A stretch of DNA of 40,015 nucleotides from an uncultured bacterium (GTDB taxonomy: Bacteria > Bacillota_I > Bacilli_A > RF39 > UBA660): assembly GCA_947169285.1 (NCBI GenBank), contig CAMVPB010000009.1, forward strand, positions 1-40,015. Direction: 5' to 3'. Of the stretch, positions 7,516 through 17,181 are shown piece after piece. Below the pieces are notes generated by a model, which ran no database searches, was not told the origin of the DNA, and was given only the letters and a program-made list of their open reading frames with translations. How positions within the stretch are numbered: the first letter of the stretch is position 1; every line of letters starts with the position of its first letter. The position numbers were made by a program, and so were the translations under genes.

Positions 7516-8172
7516 TAATTTGAAATTTATTGGTTTCATACCATTTGCTTTTAAAAAGGCGTTTGTTTTTGAAAAAGGTTTACTTCCAAAAAAACCATTT
7601 CTTGCCGAAAATGGAGATGGATGAGAACTTTCAATTATTAGATGTTTAGGATTAGTAATAAACATTTTTTTATTTCTTGCAAAGTTTCCCCAAAGTATAA
7701 AAACAACTGGATCTTTTTTTATATTCAATAATTTAATAATATAATCCGTTAGTATCTCCCACCCCAAATCTTTATGAGAAGCTGGTTTATCTTTTTCAAC
7801 AGTTAAAACTGAATTTAAAAGAAGAACTCCTTCTTTAGCCCAAGGCGTAAGATCTCCAGTATCAGTTATCATTATACCCAAATCATCATAAAGTTCTTTG
7901 TATATGTTTTGAAGAGATGGTGGTAATTTAACTCCCTTTTGAACAGAAAAAGAAAGTCCGTGGGCTTCTCCTACTCCATGATATGGATCCTGTCCTAATA
8001 TTACAACTTTAACATCTTTATATGGGGTTAGTTTTAAAGCATTAAATATATCTTCGTATTTAGGAAAGCAAATTGTATTTTCATACTTGCTTTTTACAAC
8101 ATTCATAAATTTATTAAAACCTTCACTTTCAAACACACTCTTTAATATAGTATCCCAATCATTTCCTATCAT
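7513..8172 (-). CDS. ung: uracil-DNA glycosylase
   Basis: A 219-aa family-1 UDG of normal length. The water-activating motif GQDPYHG lies at residues 60-66 (catalytic D62), the uracil-binding LLNSVLTV near 120-127, and the HPSPFSA loop begins at H184. It removes uracil from DNA as the first step of base excision repair. The start overlaps the end of the AGCS-like gene by 14 bases, indicating translational coupling in a leftward unit. All catalytic motifs are intact. Confidence 0.97.
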   Translation of the reverse strand: MIGNDWDTILKSVFESEGFNKFMNVVKSKYENTICFPKYEDIFNALKLTPYKDVKVVILGQDPYHGVGEAHGLSFSVQKGVKLPPSLQNIYKELYDDLGIMITDTGDLTPWAKEGVLLLNSVLTVEKDKPASHKDLGWEILTDYIIKLLNIKKDPVVFILWGNFARNKKMFITNPKHLIIESSHPSPFSARNGFFGSKPFSKTNAFLKANGMKPINFKL

Positions 8173-9337
8173 TACGCATCACTAAACATATTATACTATA
8201 AGAATTAATTATAATCATAATAAATATTAATATATCCAAATATTTCCATATATAATTATTTTTTAAAACAATACCCAAAATACAAGAAATAATAAATAAT
8301 AATTTAAATAATAGGATAAATACTTTTTTATTTTTCAAAAATTCAACATTTGAAAGTCCTATATAATATCCACTAAGAACTGTGGTGATTCCAAATAGCA
8401 AATATATTATTAATAAAAAATATGTACCAAATTTTCCTAATAGATTATCAAAAACATTATTAATAAGTAAATTATAATCATCAGGTATTACATTTCCATT
8501 CATATAAATAAGTAATAGGAGTGCTACTAATATTGTAATAATTATAGATATAAAATAAGTACTTAATATTTGATACTTTATAGATATATTAATATTATTT
8601 TTGTCACTAGCAGCTCCAGTGGAAGTTGTTCCTATTAAAATTTCATTCATAAATATGCTTCTTTTAACCCCAATCACTAATCCAATAAAAATACTTTTTA
8701 TAGAATTAAAATCTTCAAAAAATATATTTAAATTTATATTATTTATATTTTTTATTATTACAAAAATACAAACCGAAACAAAAAATACACACATATATGG
8801 AACTATTTTATTTAAAACACTTAATATATCATTTGTTTTCAAATTAAGAGTGACTATTAATAAAACTAAACTAATAATTATTATTATAAATTTCGATATT
8901 TTTAAACTATTTATCAATATATAACTAATAGTATTAAACTGAATCATTTGAAAGAAAAACGAATAAACAAATATTAGTAAAATTAAGCTTATTGTTGAAA
9001 GCGTTTTTTTATTTAAACCATACTTAATTATAAAATAAGGGCCACCTATATTATTTTTCTTATATTTATTACCATAATAACTTTCATAATAAATTAGTGA
9101 TGTAAATAAAACAGAAAATATTATAATCCATATTAAAGATGAAAAACCACCAATTAATATTGATGAAGCAGTCCCTATAATAGAACCCACTCCTATTTTA
9201 GTTCCAAGTGTTAAAAACAATGATGTCTTATCTTTTTTAATAAGTTCCTTAATATTTATTCTATAATTTTTAAATCTTAGTTTAATAGATAAAAAAAATG
9301 ATAGTATTAATAAATATATTATTAAAATAGTCCACAT
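8159..9337 (-). CDS. divergent AGCS-type sodium:amino-acid symporter
   Basis: A 392-aa protein with about 10-11 TM helices. Remnants of AGCS (alanine/glycine:cation symporter) motifs are visible: GTKIGVGSIIGTASSILIGG near residues 45-64, a GGPYFIIKYGL segment near 98-108, and GVKRSIFMNEILIGTTSTGAASD near 222-244, matching the RGxFSNEAGxGS(A) consensus imperfectly. It is about 60 residues shorter than usual family members. It may import small amino acids with Na+, but the altered motifs leave the substrate open. The stop (TGA) lies inside the start of ung. There is no convincing Shine-Dalgarno. Confidence 0.65.
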   Translation of the reverse strand: MWTILIIYLLILSFFLSIKLRFKNYRINIKELIKKDKTSLFLTLGTKIGVGSIIGTASSILIGGFSSLIWIIIFSVLFTSLIYYESYYGNKYKKNNIGGPYFIIKYGLNKKTLSTISLILLIFVYSFFFQMIQFNTISYILINSLKISKFIIIIISLVLLIVTLNLKTNDILSVLNKIVPYMCVFFVSVCIFVIIKNINNINLNIFFEDFNSIKSIFIGLVIGVKRSIFMNEILIGTTSTGAASDKNNINISIKYQILSTYFISIIITILVALLLLIYMNGNVIPDDYNLLINNVFDNLLGKFGTYFLLIIYLLFGITTVLSGYYIGLSNVEFLKNKKVFILLFKLLFIISCILGIVLKNNYIWKYLDILIFIMIIINSYSIICLVMRNDRK

Positions 9338-9370
9338 AATAAATTTTATTTGTATTTTAAAAAGTTATCA

Positions 9371-10594
9371 CTATTTGTGATAACTTGTATTAATTACTTT
9401 TTTAAATCTAATCATATAAAGTACAAAAATAATAAACATTGTTAATAAATAACTAATAACTCCACCCAACAATGAATATCTACTTACCAAAAAAGAAGCA
9501 ATAAGCAAAGATAGTATTGTTGATATAAAGTAAATTATAAATTGAAATTTAGTCTTTCTTTTAATAGTGTAAATAAGATTTAATAAATTATTTAAAGCAT
9601 AAAAGCTTGAACCAAGCATAACTAATAATAAATAATACTTATAATTACTTAAATTTAAATTATAAATTAAATTTAATACTGGTATCCCAAATAAATATGC
9701 AAGTAATAAGCAAAACACTGAAATATATATTGTGTATTTAAGTATTTTTTTAGTTTGCTTTTTAAAATCACTAATATTATTTTTATTTAATTCAGATAAT
9801 TTTACAGCAAAAGGCTGAAGAATAAACTGACTCAAAAGCGCAGTCATTGTAGCGGGCATAACTATTATTCCATATATTCCTTGAAGTTCATCAGAAAGAT
9901 AAAAATCTATGAAATATCTTGGAATATTAAATATAAAAATATATATAAAATTAAATAAGAAAAAATATAAAGTCTTACTAAATATTCTTTTATAATTTTT
10001 TTCAAATTTAAATTTTTCTCTTGATATTTTTTTCGATTTAAATATATCAAAAAAAATTAAAAACAATAAATTTATTAGTCCCCAACAAATAAGTGAAATA
10101 TATAAATTTTTAAATATACAATCTGTAATTATAAAAGCAATTAACGCTAAAAAATTTTTAAAAAATAAACTGATACCAACTAAATACAATTTGTTATTTT
10201 TTTGAAATATTCCAAAATAAACATCACTTAAAGATTCAAAACTTCTAATAATTATAAGAAATATTATTATTAAATATTTATATATAGAATATTTAAATAA
10301 TAAAAATAATAATGCAAATAAAATCAAAGATATTATAGTTGTTAAATATCTAAAATTTTTATAAACATTATCGCTAAATTCTTTTTTTATATCAGTTATT
10401 TGATAATTTCTTCCTCCAAAAGTTGCCACTATTAAAAATATATTTGATATTGTAAAAGCATAAGAAAAAATACCAGAATTTTCTAATCCATTTATTCTAG
10501 TAACGATTATTAAAAAGAATAGTGAATTAAAAGCATGTATTAAACTTCCCAAAGTATTCCATACAAAATCTTTTTTCAATGTGTTATTTTTCAT
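9371..10594 (-). CDS. oligosaccharide flippase (Wzx-like)
   Basis: A 407-aa integral membrane protein with about 12 predicted TM helices and the MVF/polysaccharide-biosynthesis layout. It starts FVWNTLGSLIHAFNSLFFLIIVTR, has the GIFSYAFTISNIF segment near residue 40, and a basic loop midway. Such proteins flip lipid-linked glycans across the membrane. It overlaps the preceding 469-aa membrane protein by 11 bases, so the two are translationally coupled. Together with the glycosyltransferases and TagO nearby, it points to a surface polymer or glycolipid pathway. The substrate cannot be read from sequence. Confidence 0.8.
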   Translation of the reverse strand: MKNNTLKKDFVWNTLGSLIHAFNSLFFLIIVTRINGLENSGIFSYAFTISNIFLIVATFGGRNYQITDIKKEFSDNVYKNFRYLTTIISLILFALLFLLFKYSIYKYLIIIFLIIIRSFESLSDVYFGIFQKNNKLYLVGISLFFKNFLALIAFIITDCIFKNLYISLICWGLINLLFLIFFDIFKSKKISREKFKFEKNYKRIFSKTLYFFLFNFIYIFIFNIPRYFIDFYLSDELQGIYGIIVMPATMTALLSQFILQPFAVKLSELNKNNISDFKKQTKKILKYTIYISVFCLLLAYLFGIPVLNLIYNLNLSNYKYYLLLVMLGSSFYALNNLLNLIYTIKRKTKFQFIIYFISTILSLLIASFLVSRYSLLGGVISYLLTMFIIFVLYMIRFKKVINTSYHK

Positions 10595-11984
10595 TATTTA
10601 ACCAATATTTTATTAATATTGCTCCCATTAAATATAATACCAAAAAATTCGAATAATAATACCTAACATCATTAACACTTGCAGTTAAAGCTATTCCTAT
10701 AGTATTTATTAATGTTGGTAAAAACACCAAAAACATACTAACTTTTTCCTTCTTTTTTAAATAAATTAAAATTAAAATTGATAAATACAAACACAAAGAT
10801 CCGCTATAAAAAACTGTCTGAAATATGACATTTTCTCTAGAAAATATTACATATTTATAGATAAGATCATATGCAAACGTTCTTTCAAATGGCCTTCTAT
10901 ATAGCATTTCATTAGCATTATAAGAATATATTCCTAAATAATTGATATTTCCAAAAGAATCCTTATATCTTACTATTCTCCAAACATAACCCCATTCCTT
11001 TAAAAAATATCTTATAGAAACCCAAACATTTTTAGACATCATTTTAAATATTGTTTTATACATATTAACCTTATTGGCTTCCATTATTTCTGGTTTTCCT
11101 TTGCAATCCAACCATAAAGGATCTAAAAGATTATATTTACTAACCCTTTTCATACACTCAAAATTTATATATTTGTCTATTTCGGTCGCTTCTTCTTTTG
11201 TATAATTTCCGTATCTTCCAATTTCACCAGTTACTGCTATCATTTTATAATCTATAATGCTCCCTATACCAGTAACACTTAAACCTTTATCAACATTATA
11301 AAGTTTATTAAGCCCTTTAAAACCTAATAAAAATACAACAACAAAACCAGCCAGTTTTAAATAATTATATCTCTTTTTGTCTTTAACAATAAAAATTATA
11401 AATAAGATTATAGACATTAATAATGTTATTAAATACCCATTATGTCTCAAATTAGGGATTATAGCTAACATAAGTGATATTTTTATTACATCTTTTAATT
11501 CCAATTTGAATTTTTTATCAATTACTTTTTCCATTTCAAAGCAAAACCAAAGTAACATATAAGAATATAAGACATCTTTCCATAAAGTAATAGATAAAAC
11601 TTTATTTAATGGATTAAAACATATTATTACTGTTAACAAAATTTGATAACCCAAAGAAAGCTTATTGTATTTGTTCCTATTATATTTACAAATTCTACTC
11701 CAAAGTATTGAAAAAAATGATATTTGAAATATTCCAATCATAGCTGGAGTATTTATGATTTTCATTAAAACCATTTCAATAAATGTATGAAAAAATGGAT
11801 GAGATGAATTAAAAGTCATTTCTTTTATTTGATGCAATTGGTTATAAGAATCATATGATAAAACCCCAGGATAAAAAATTGTTAAATAAATTCCAAAGAA
11901 AATAAAAGGTATTAAAAATATTATAATATCCTTATAATCTACCTTTCTTATAAACATTTTAAATGCATCTTTTATTTTTTTCAT
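10584..11984 (-). CDS. DUF6020-like multi-TM protein, probable GT-C-type glycosyltransferase
   Basis: About 466 aa with 10-12 TM helices. Near residue 45 is an outside-facing PGVLSYDSYNQLHQ loop with acidic residues, as in DUF6020 and related GT-C polytopic glycosyltransferases. A second extracytoplasmic loop of about 130 residues (about 235-365) precedes the last helices. Such enzymes use polyprenyl-phosphate sugars as donors, which fits the adjacent flippase and the DPM1-like GT2 further along. ATG 11984 is chosen because it follows AGTGATT. An in-frame GTG three codons upstream belongs to that sequence. Confidence 0.65.
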   Translation of the reverse strand: MKKIKDAFKMFIRKVDYKDIIIFLIPFIFFGIYLTIFYPGVLSYDSYNQLHQIKEMTFNSSHPFFHTFIEMVLMKIINTPAMIGIFQISFFSILWSRICKYNRNKYNKLSLGYQILLTVIICFNPLNKVLSITLWKDVLYSYMLLWFCFEMEKVIDKKFKLELKDVIKISLMLAIIPNLRHNGYLITLLMSIILFIIFIVKDKKRYNYLKLAGFVVVFLLGFKGLNKLYNVDKGLSVTGIGSIIDYKMIAVTGEIGRYGNYTKEEATEIDKYINFECMKRVSKYNLLDPLWLDCKGKPEIMEANKVNMYKTIFKMMSKNVWVSIRYFLKEWGYVWRIVRYKDSFGNINYLGIYSYNANEMLYRRPFERTFAYDLIYKYVIFSRENVIFQTVFYSGSLCLYLSILILIYLKKKEKVSMFLVFLPTLINTIGIALTASVNDVRYYYSNFLVLYLMGAILIKYWLNNEK

Positions 11985-12038
11985 ACTAATCACTATTTAA
12001 TTATATAATATTTTTTTTATATTTGGTATAATTTTTGT

Positions 12039-12689
12039 ATGAAAGAAGTTTTAATAAGTATTATTGTTCCAGTTTATAATGTTGAAAGTAAGATTAAAAA
12101 ATTACTTGATTCTTTATATAATATTCTTTTATATAAACCCAGTTTGTCGAATAAAATATTTAAAAAAGAATTAATTAATAAAAAAGATTTCATATTTACT
12201 GAAATTGGCGAAGATATGTATATAACACTCCCTATATTAGCTAGCACAAATAATATAGAATATATAGATAATCCAATTTACAATTATGTTAGAGATAATA
12301 ATAGTGTATCTAATAGGAATAGTTTTCAAATATTAGAGAATTGTATTAAAACATTAAAATTATTAAAAATTAAATTTATAGAAAACAATATATATAAAAA
12401 GCAAAGAAGAAATTGATTATGTTTTATTAACACATTCTTTATACAGAGGATTTAAAGGAATACTACTAAAAAGAGTTGAAAAAAAATAATAAGAGAAGAA
12501 GTTTTATTGTTCATAAAAACTCTAGATTATAAAAATAATAAATATTGCAAAAAATCCTTAATTTATAAACTTGTTAATTTACTTATTAATTCAAATTTTT
12601 TATATAATCTTATAATTACGAAAATAATAGTTAATTTACTTTTTAATAACAAAATTTTTAACAAAATATTAAAAAAAATAGATAAATAA
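12039..12689 (+). pseudogene. decayed family-2 glycosyltransferase
   Basis: The first 30 codons encode a normal GT2 start (ISIIVPVYNVE...LLDSL). The frame then jumps directly to the typical late part (NKIFKKELI, EIGEDMYITLPIL, NPIYNYVRDNNSVSN), so the central 80-110 residues with the nucleotide-sugar and DxD motifs are deleted. After residue 121 the reading continues in another frame with EEIDYVLLTHSLYRGFKGIL (about 12406-12480), then shifts again at an A-run near 12479-12486 back to LLFIKTLDYKNNKY... ending at 12689. One internal deletion plus two frameshifts make it a pseudogene. An extended -10 (TGGTATAAT, 12024-12032) lies six bases before the ATG. It is rightward, against the surrounding leftward block. 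Confidence 0.85.
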
Positions 12690-12692
12690 TTT

Positions 12693-13031
12693 TTATCTAT
12701 TTTTTCTATTTACTTTTTCTTTTAATATTGCTATTTGTTGTATTAAATCTCTAATTTCTTCAGAATGTAAAGCTTGTATTTTATTTAGTCTAAATAATAG
12801 ATATAATAAAAACAATATTACAAAAACAAAAAATATAGAAGGCGGATAATCAACTCCAAAAAACTTTGCAACTTTATCAATGATTTTTGGAAATAAAGAA
12901 AGAATTAAAACTGCTATAGAACCCATTACCCAATAAAAACTTTCTTTTATACTTAAATGACTTTTTCTAACTTCAAATACAATAAAAACAATTATAAAAA
13001 TTGACATTATTACAAAATATTCATTTTTCAT
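12693..13031 (-). CDS. DUF2304 membrane protein
   Basis: A 112-aa protein with three TM segments (about 5-21, 34-52, 62-82) and a short helical cytosolic tail. The motif RKSHLSIKESFYW...SIAVLILSLFP is typical of DUF2304. These proteins are usually encoded next to a DPM1-like GT2 and are thought to anchor or assist it. That is the case here: the start overlaps the GT2 stop in an ATGA junction (13028-13031), so translation is coupled. Confidence 0.85.
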   Translation of the reverse strand: MKNEYFVIMSIFIIVFIVFEVRKSHLSIKESFYWVMGSIAVLILSLFPKIIDKVAKFFGVDYPPSIFFVFVILFLLYLLFRLNKIQALHSEEIRDLIQQIAILKEKVNRKNR

Positions 13032-13750
13032 TTTAAACCACTTCTTTTTCCTATATTTTTTATTACTATAAATACTATTGTGTATATCATTTGTACCATG
13101 TATTTAATCGGTTTAATAATACCGCTATGCATACTTTTTCCATATTTTCTTATTCTCATTTTTGAAGGTATTTCTTCAATTTTATAACCCTTAATTAACA
13201 TTTCAATAATTAAATTAGCATCAGGATATTCAGGATAACCAGATATTTTTGAGTATTCTTTTATAACCTTTTTATTTAAGCATTGAAATCCAGATAACGG
13301 ATCAGTTATTTTTTTATGACAAAAAATTCTAATCATAATTTGAAATATTTTAGTACCTATTTTTCTAAAAAAAGGACATTTATATTTTAAATCTTTTAAA
13401 TACCTTGAGCCTATTACAATATCACAATTTGTTTTTTTTATATGCTTGTATAATTTTTCTGCTTCTTTTGCAATGTGTTGGCCATCAGCATCAAATTGAA
13501 TAACATAATCATAGTTGTTTTCATACGCATATTTAATTCCTGCTTGAACCGCATTTGAATACCCACTATTAAAAGGCATATCAATACATTTAACGCCTTC
13601 TTTGTTTACTATTGTAGAGGTATTGTCATTTGAACCATCATTTACAACAATTATATCTGCATACGTAATTTCACTTTTTACTTCACTTAAGACTTTTTTA
13701 ATGTTTTTTTCTTCATTATAAGCTGGTATTATTAATAAAACTTTTTCCAT
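13028..13750 (-). CDS. DPM1-like family-2 glycosyltransferase
   Basis: A 240-aa GT2 enzyme: IIPAYNEEKNI near residue 7, VVNDGSNDNT near 34, the metal-binding QFDADGQH near 84-91, GSRY near 115, and DPLSGFQCLNK near 148. It probably transfers a sugar from a nucleotide donor to polyprenyl phosphate at the inner membrane face, supplying the GT-C-type protein nearby. It has no C-terminal membrane domain of its own, and the coupled DUF2304 protein may supply one. A GAGGGTT ribosome site precedes the ATG. Confidence 0.88.
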   Translation of the reverse strand: MEKVLLIIPAYNEEKNIKKVLSEVKSEITYADIIVVNDGSNDNTSTIVNKEGVKCIDMPFNSGYSNAVQAGIKYAYENNYDYVIQFDADGQHIAKEAEKLYKHIKKTNCDIVIGSRYLKDLKYKCPFFRKIGTKIFQIMIRIFCHKKITDPLSGFQCLNKKVIKEYSKISGYPEYPDANLIIEMLIKGYKIEEIPSKMRIRKYGKSMHSGIIKPIKYMVQMIYTIVFIVIKNIGKRSGLK

Positions 13751-13783
13751 ATTAACCCTCTATAACAATTATAGCATAACAAA

Positions 13784-13800
13784 AGTTGGCATAGCCAACT
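13784..13800 (-). terminator. terminator of the tagO-like gene
   Basis: The perfect stem AGTTGGC/GCCAACT with a three-base loop is followed on the minus strand by TTTTGTT. The hairpin touches the tagO stop codon. Confidence 0.75.
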
Positions 13801-14836
13801 ATTTTTTTCTTTCAAATATAATATTTGTTTTTAAGATTAAAAATAGCACTAAAAATAACAAAACTACATAGCATACTATCATTTCATATTGATATCCTAT
13901 TGCATAAAATATACTTGTTATTGAAAACAATGCATTAATTGAATATATTATTAATAATGTTTTAGTTTTTGATAAATTCATTTTTAATAATTGATGATGT
14001 AAATGTTCTTTATCAGGTTGCATAGCAGGTTTATGTTTTAGTTTTCTACGTATAATTGCAAATAAAGTGTCTAAAATAGGAATTGCAAGCAACAAAGATG
14101 GTATAATTAATGACGTTAATGTAAGGGTTTTAAAACCTATCAACATTATAATTGAAATCATTAATCCAATGAAAGTAGATCCAGCATCACCCATGTATAC
14201 TTTTGCTGGAGGAAAATTATGAACAAGATATCCTAATGTAGCACCTAGCATTATAATCGATATAGTTATATCTAAACCACCAAATCTATTTAATATAAAG
14301 CCTAAAACTGCAGTAGTTAAAAAATAAATTGAAGCTATTCCCCCAGAAAGTCCATCAAGCCCATCTATTAAATTAATTGCATTTATGATTCCAACAACAA
14401 GTAAAATTGTTACTAATGGAGATGCTATGCCAAATTTAATATTCAATCCAAACAAACTAGCATTATCAAGTCTTAGATTTCCATAAAACACTATTATTGA
14501 AGCAATAAGTAGATGAACAACAAACTTGTATTTAGCTGGGATTGGTTTTATATCATCAAATATTCCAAGAAGTAAAATCAAAAAAGATGCTATTAATATT
14601 GAAGACATAATATCACTTGGAGTTCCAAATAATATATATCCAAGCAAAAATGTTAAAAATATTCCAACCCCGCCAAGTAGTGGCACTGGAGTTTTTTGTA
14701 TTTTTCTTTCATTTGGAACATCATAAACTCCTAAATATATTGCAACTTTTTTCATAAGCCAAACAAGCAATATTGAACTTATAAAGCATACAAATAATAT
14801 TAATAAAGCATTATGACCATTAACAACTAATTTCAT
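13799..14836 (-). CDS. tagO: undecaprenyl-phosphate N-acetylglucosaminyl-1-phosphate transferase (TagO/WecA family)
   Basis: A 345-aa polytopic enzyme with 10-11 TM helices. It has the family motifs in order: GGVGIF near residue 55, GIFDDIKPIP (91-100), NLIDGLDGLSGG (155-166), MGDAGSTFIG (215-224) and the HIP-like EHLHHQL (277-283). It moves GlcNAc-1-phosphate from UDP-GlcNAc onto undecaprenyl phosphate, the committed step for wall teichoic acid or related glycopolymers. The start has AGGTGTGAC directly before ATG. It is divergent from the docked autolysin operon. An LCP-family protein that could attach the finished polymer is encoded at 22960-24846. Confidence 0.93.
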   Translation of the reverse strand: MKLVVNGHNALLILFVCFISSILLVWLMKKVAIYLGVYDVPNERKIQKTPVPLLGGVGIFLTFLLGYILFGTPSDIMSSILIASFLILLLGIFDDIKPIPAKYKFVVHLLIASIIVFYGNLRLDNASLFGLNIKFGIASPLVTILLVVGIINAINLIDGLDGLSGGIASIYFLTTAVLGFILNRFGGLDITISIIMLGATLGYLVHNFPPAKVYMGDAGSTFIGLMISIIMLIGFKTLTLTSLIIPSLLLAIPILDTLFAIIRRKLKHKPAMQPDKEHLHHQLLKMNLSKTKTLLIIYSINALFSITSIFYAIGYQYEMIVCYVVLLFLVLFLILKTNIIFERKK

Positions 14837-14944
14837 GTCACACCTCTAAATATATTATAAACTATTTTATTTTTTTTACTAGTGTAAAATATTTTGTAAA
14901 AAAATGTCAATTAGTTTTATCCAATTTATTTTATAAAATTTATT

Positions 14945-14956
14945 TGGTATAATATA
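14945..14956 (+). promoter_or_regulatory. extended -10 promoter of the dockerin-cohesin operon
   Basis: TTTGGTATAAT contains a consensus -10 with TGG (extended -10), about 30 bases before the ATG at 14985. The -35 region is poor. The same TTTGGTATAAT string precedes the glycosyltransferase pseudogene at 12022-12032. Confidence 0.55.
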
Positions 14957-14984
14957 AATTGATAATAAGAATGGAGTAGAAAAC

Positions 14985-17171
14985 ATGAGAAATAGAAAAT
15001 TAATTTTTATAACATTTGCTGTATTAGTTTCATTTGCTTTTTTGCCATATTTAAATGCTCAAACTGAAGCATATGTTTCTACATCTGCTCTTAGGGTTAG
15101 AGAAAAACCAACAACCGATTCAAACACTTTAATTAAAATATATAATGGTGAGACAATCACTGTGATAGATGAAAATAAAATTGCTGGAACAGGATGTAAT
15201 GATGGATGGTATAAAATTGAAAAGAATTCTATCCAAGGATATGTGTGCAGTACTTTTATAAAATTAGGTAACATAAATTCAAGTTATAACACCGCTGATT
15301 TTGATGCTAGGGTTTATGCAAATTCAGTTTCTGTTAGAAGTTATGCTTCATCAAGTGCTAGCAAAATTACAAATTTATTAAATGGAACAAACCTTACTAT
15401 ATTAGATACATTGCCTTCTGGAAATGGATGTTATGATTCATGGTATAAAGTAAATTTTCATAACAATAAAATTGGATACATATGTGGAACATACGTAATA
15501 AAAAAAGAAAATATGATTGCAAACGATACTGAATATGAAACTATTCTTTCCAATCTTGGATTTCCTAATAGTTATATTCCATATTTAGTTTCATTACATA
15601 AAAAACATTCTAATTGGATATTTAAACCAATACAAACCAATTTGAAATGGGACAATGTTATAAGTGGTGAAAGCGGTAAGAATTACATAGAGAACCCTTC
15701 TGAAGAAGCATATAGAACTTCTTCTACTCCAGCGGAAGGAAGAAGCTGGTTTGAAGCAACTGATGGAGTCAATGCTTTCTTTATAGACCCTAGAAATTTT
15801 TTGACAGAAAAATTTATATTTATGTTTGAAAATTTACAATTTGATGAAGAAACTCAAACATTAGAAATAGTAAAATCCGTTTTTGGATCAAGCTATCTAG
15901 CAACAGATGAATATTCAAACTATTTTATTGAGGCGGGTAAAAAATTTAACGTTAGTCCAGTGCATCTTGCAGCTAGAGTTGTTCAAGAAGGTGGTGCAAA
16001 TAGCAATTATGCTGCAATAACAGGAACTTCTACTCAAACTTATAGAGGACATTCTCTTACTGGATTTTACAACTACTATAATATTGGTGCATATGCCGAT
16101 GCATATACATCAAGCCCAGTTACAAGAGGCCTTGCATATGCAGCAGGATTAGTTGGTGGAGATGGTAAATCTTTAGGTAGGCCATGGAACACAAGAGAGA
16201 AAGCAATTTATGGTGGTGCAGAATTTATCAGTAATGGTTATATTGGAAGTGGTCAATATACATTATACTTTGAAAAATTTAATACTTCCCCTACTTCTAA
16301 TTATAGTAGATTCACACACCAATATATGACAAATGTACAAGCTCCAACCAGTGAAGGAAGTAATTTGTTTAATTCATACAATTCAAATGGGTTATTAGAT
16401 AACGCTTATGTATTTGCTATTCCAATTTACAATAATATGCCAGATGTTGTTTCCCTACCCGCAATCGGAGATATAGTAAATACATTGAGTTCAATTTCTA
16501 TAAATGACAATAAACTTTCAGAATTTGATCCAGATGTTTTAAGTTACACATACTTTGTAACAAAAGATACTGAGGAGGTTGAAATAAAAGCTACCCCTAC
16601 AAGTGCTGTTAGTGTAGTTGAAGGGGTTGGCAAAATAGGACTTGATAGTGATGAAACGATTCTTACAATAAAAGTTACTTCTCAAAATGGCAATATAAAA
16701 ATATATTCAGTAACAGTTAAAAAAGTTGATGACACTAAAACAATTGAAGAAATATTTAATAATTTAGAAGTTAAATTATCAAATAATTATATAAAAAATA
16801 TTACAAAAGATACAAAAGTTAATGATTTAATTACAAATATAAAAAGAAATAGTCCTTCTGCAATTATAACAATAACAAATTCATCAGGTTCCTTGCTTGC
16901 TTCAACAGATAAGTTAGCAACTGGACAAATATTAAATATAAAAACCGCTAATAATGAAAATAGAGATCTAGTATTAATTGTTAAAGGAGATACCAGTGGT
17001 GATGGAAATGTAACAATATTAGATTTATTACAAATTCAAAAGCACATATTAAATTCAAAAAAATTATCTAATGCTTACTTTGAAGCGGGAGATACCAGTG
17101 GTGATGGCAAAATAACAATATTAGATTTATTACAAGTTCAAAAACATTTAGTTGAAGGAAAAAAATTATAG
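14985..17171 (+). CDS. secreted SH3-SH3-glucosaminidase (LytD-type) with C-terminal type I dockerin
   Basis: A 728-aa exported protein. A signal peptide covers residues 1-25. Two bacterial SH3 domains follow (about 28-95 and 110-175), each with a Cys pair (GTGC...GYVC; GNGC...GYIC) that could form a disulfide. Residues about 185-480 are an endo-beta-N-acetylglucosaminidase of the LytD/GH73 type: FIDPRNFLTEKFIFMFENL from 264, SPVHLAARVVQEGG with probable catalytic E335, and a YNYYNIGAY segment. A cadherin-like beta-sandwich (about 499-580) and a short domain come next. The end is a type I dockerin with two Ca-binding repeats, DTSGDGxxTILDLLQxQKH, at D669 and D703. It should cleave peptidoglycan glycan strands outside the cell. 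Ten bases separate it from the cohesin gene, whose ribosome site overlaps its stop. Confidence 0.93.
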   Translation: MRNRKLIFITFAVLVSFAFLPYLNAQTEAYVSTSALRVREKPTTDSNTLIKIYNGETITVIDENKIAGTGCNDGWYKIEKNSIQGYVCSTFIKLGNINSSYNTADFDARVYANSVSVRSYASSSASKITNLLNGTNLTILDTLPSGNGCYDSWYKVNFHNNKIGYICGTYVIKKENMIANDTEYETILSNLGFPNSYIPYLVSLHKKHSNWIFKPIQTNLKWDNVISGESGKNYIENPSEEAYRTSSTPAEGRSWFEATDGVNAFFIDPRNFLTEKFIFMFENLQFDEETQTLEIVKSVFGSSYLATDEYSNYFIEAGKKFNVSPVHLAARVVQEGGANSNYAAITGTSTQTYRGHSLTGFYNYYNIGAYADAYTSSPVTRGLAYAAGLVGGDGKSLGRPWNTREKAIYGGAEFISNGYIGSGQYTLYFEKFNTSPTSNYSRFTHQYMTNVQAPTSEGSNLFNSYNSNGLLDNAYVFAIPIYNNMPDVVSLPAIGDIVNTLSSISINDNKLSEFDPDVLSYTYFVTKDTEEVEIKATPTSAVSVVEGVGKIGLDSDETILTIKVTSQNGNIKIYSVTVKKVDDTKTIEEIFNNLEVKLSNNYIKNITKDTKVNDLITNIKRNSPSAIITITNSSGSLLASTDKLATGQILNIKTANNENRDLVLIVKGDTSGDGNVTILDLLQIQKHILNSKKLSNAYFEAGDTSGDGKITILDLLQVQKHLVEGKKL

Positions 17172-17181
17172 GAGGAATTAA

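Noticed and set aside
12398-12486. Programmed frameshifting in the glycosyltransferase
   Set aside because: The catalytic centre is also deleted and two shifts would be needed, so decay explains it better.
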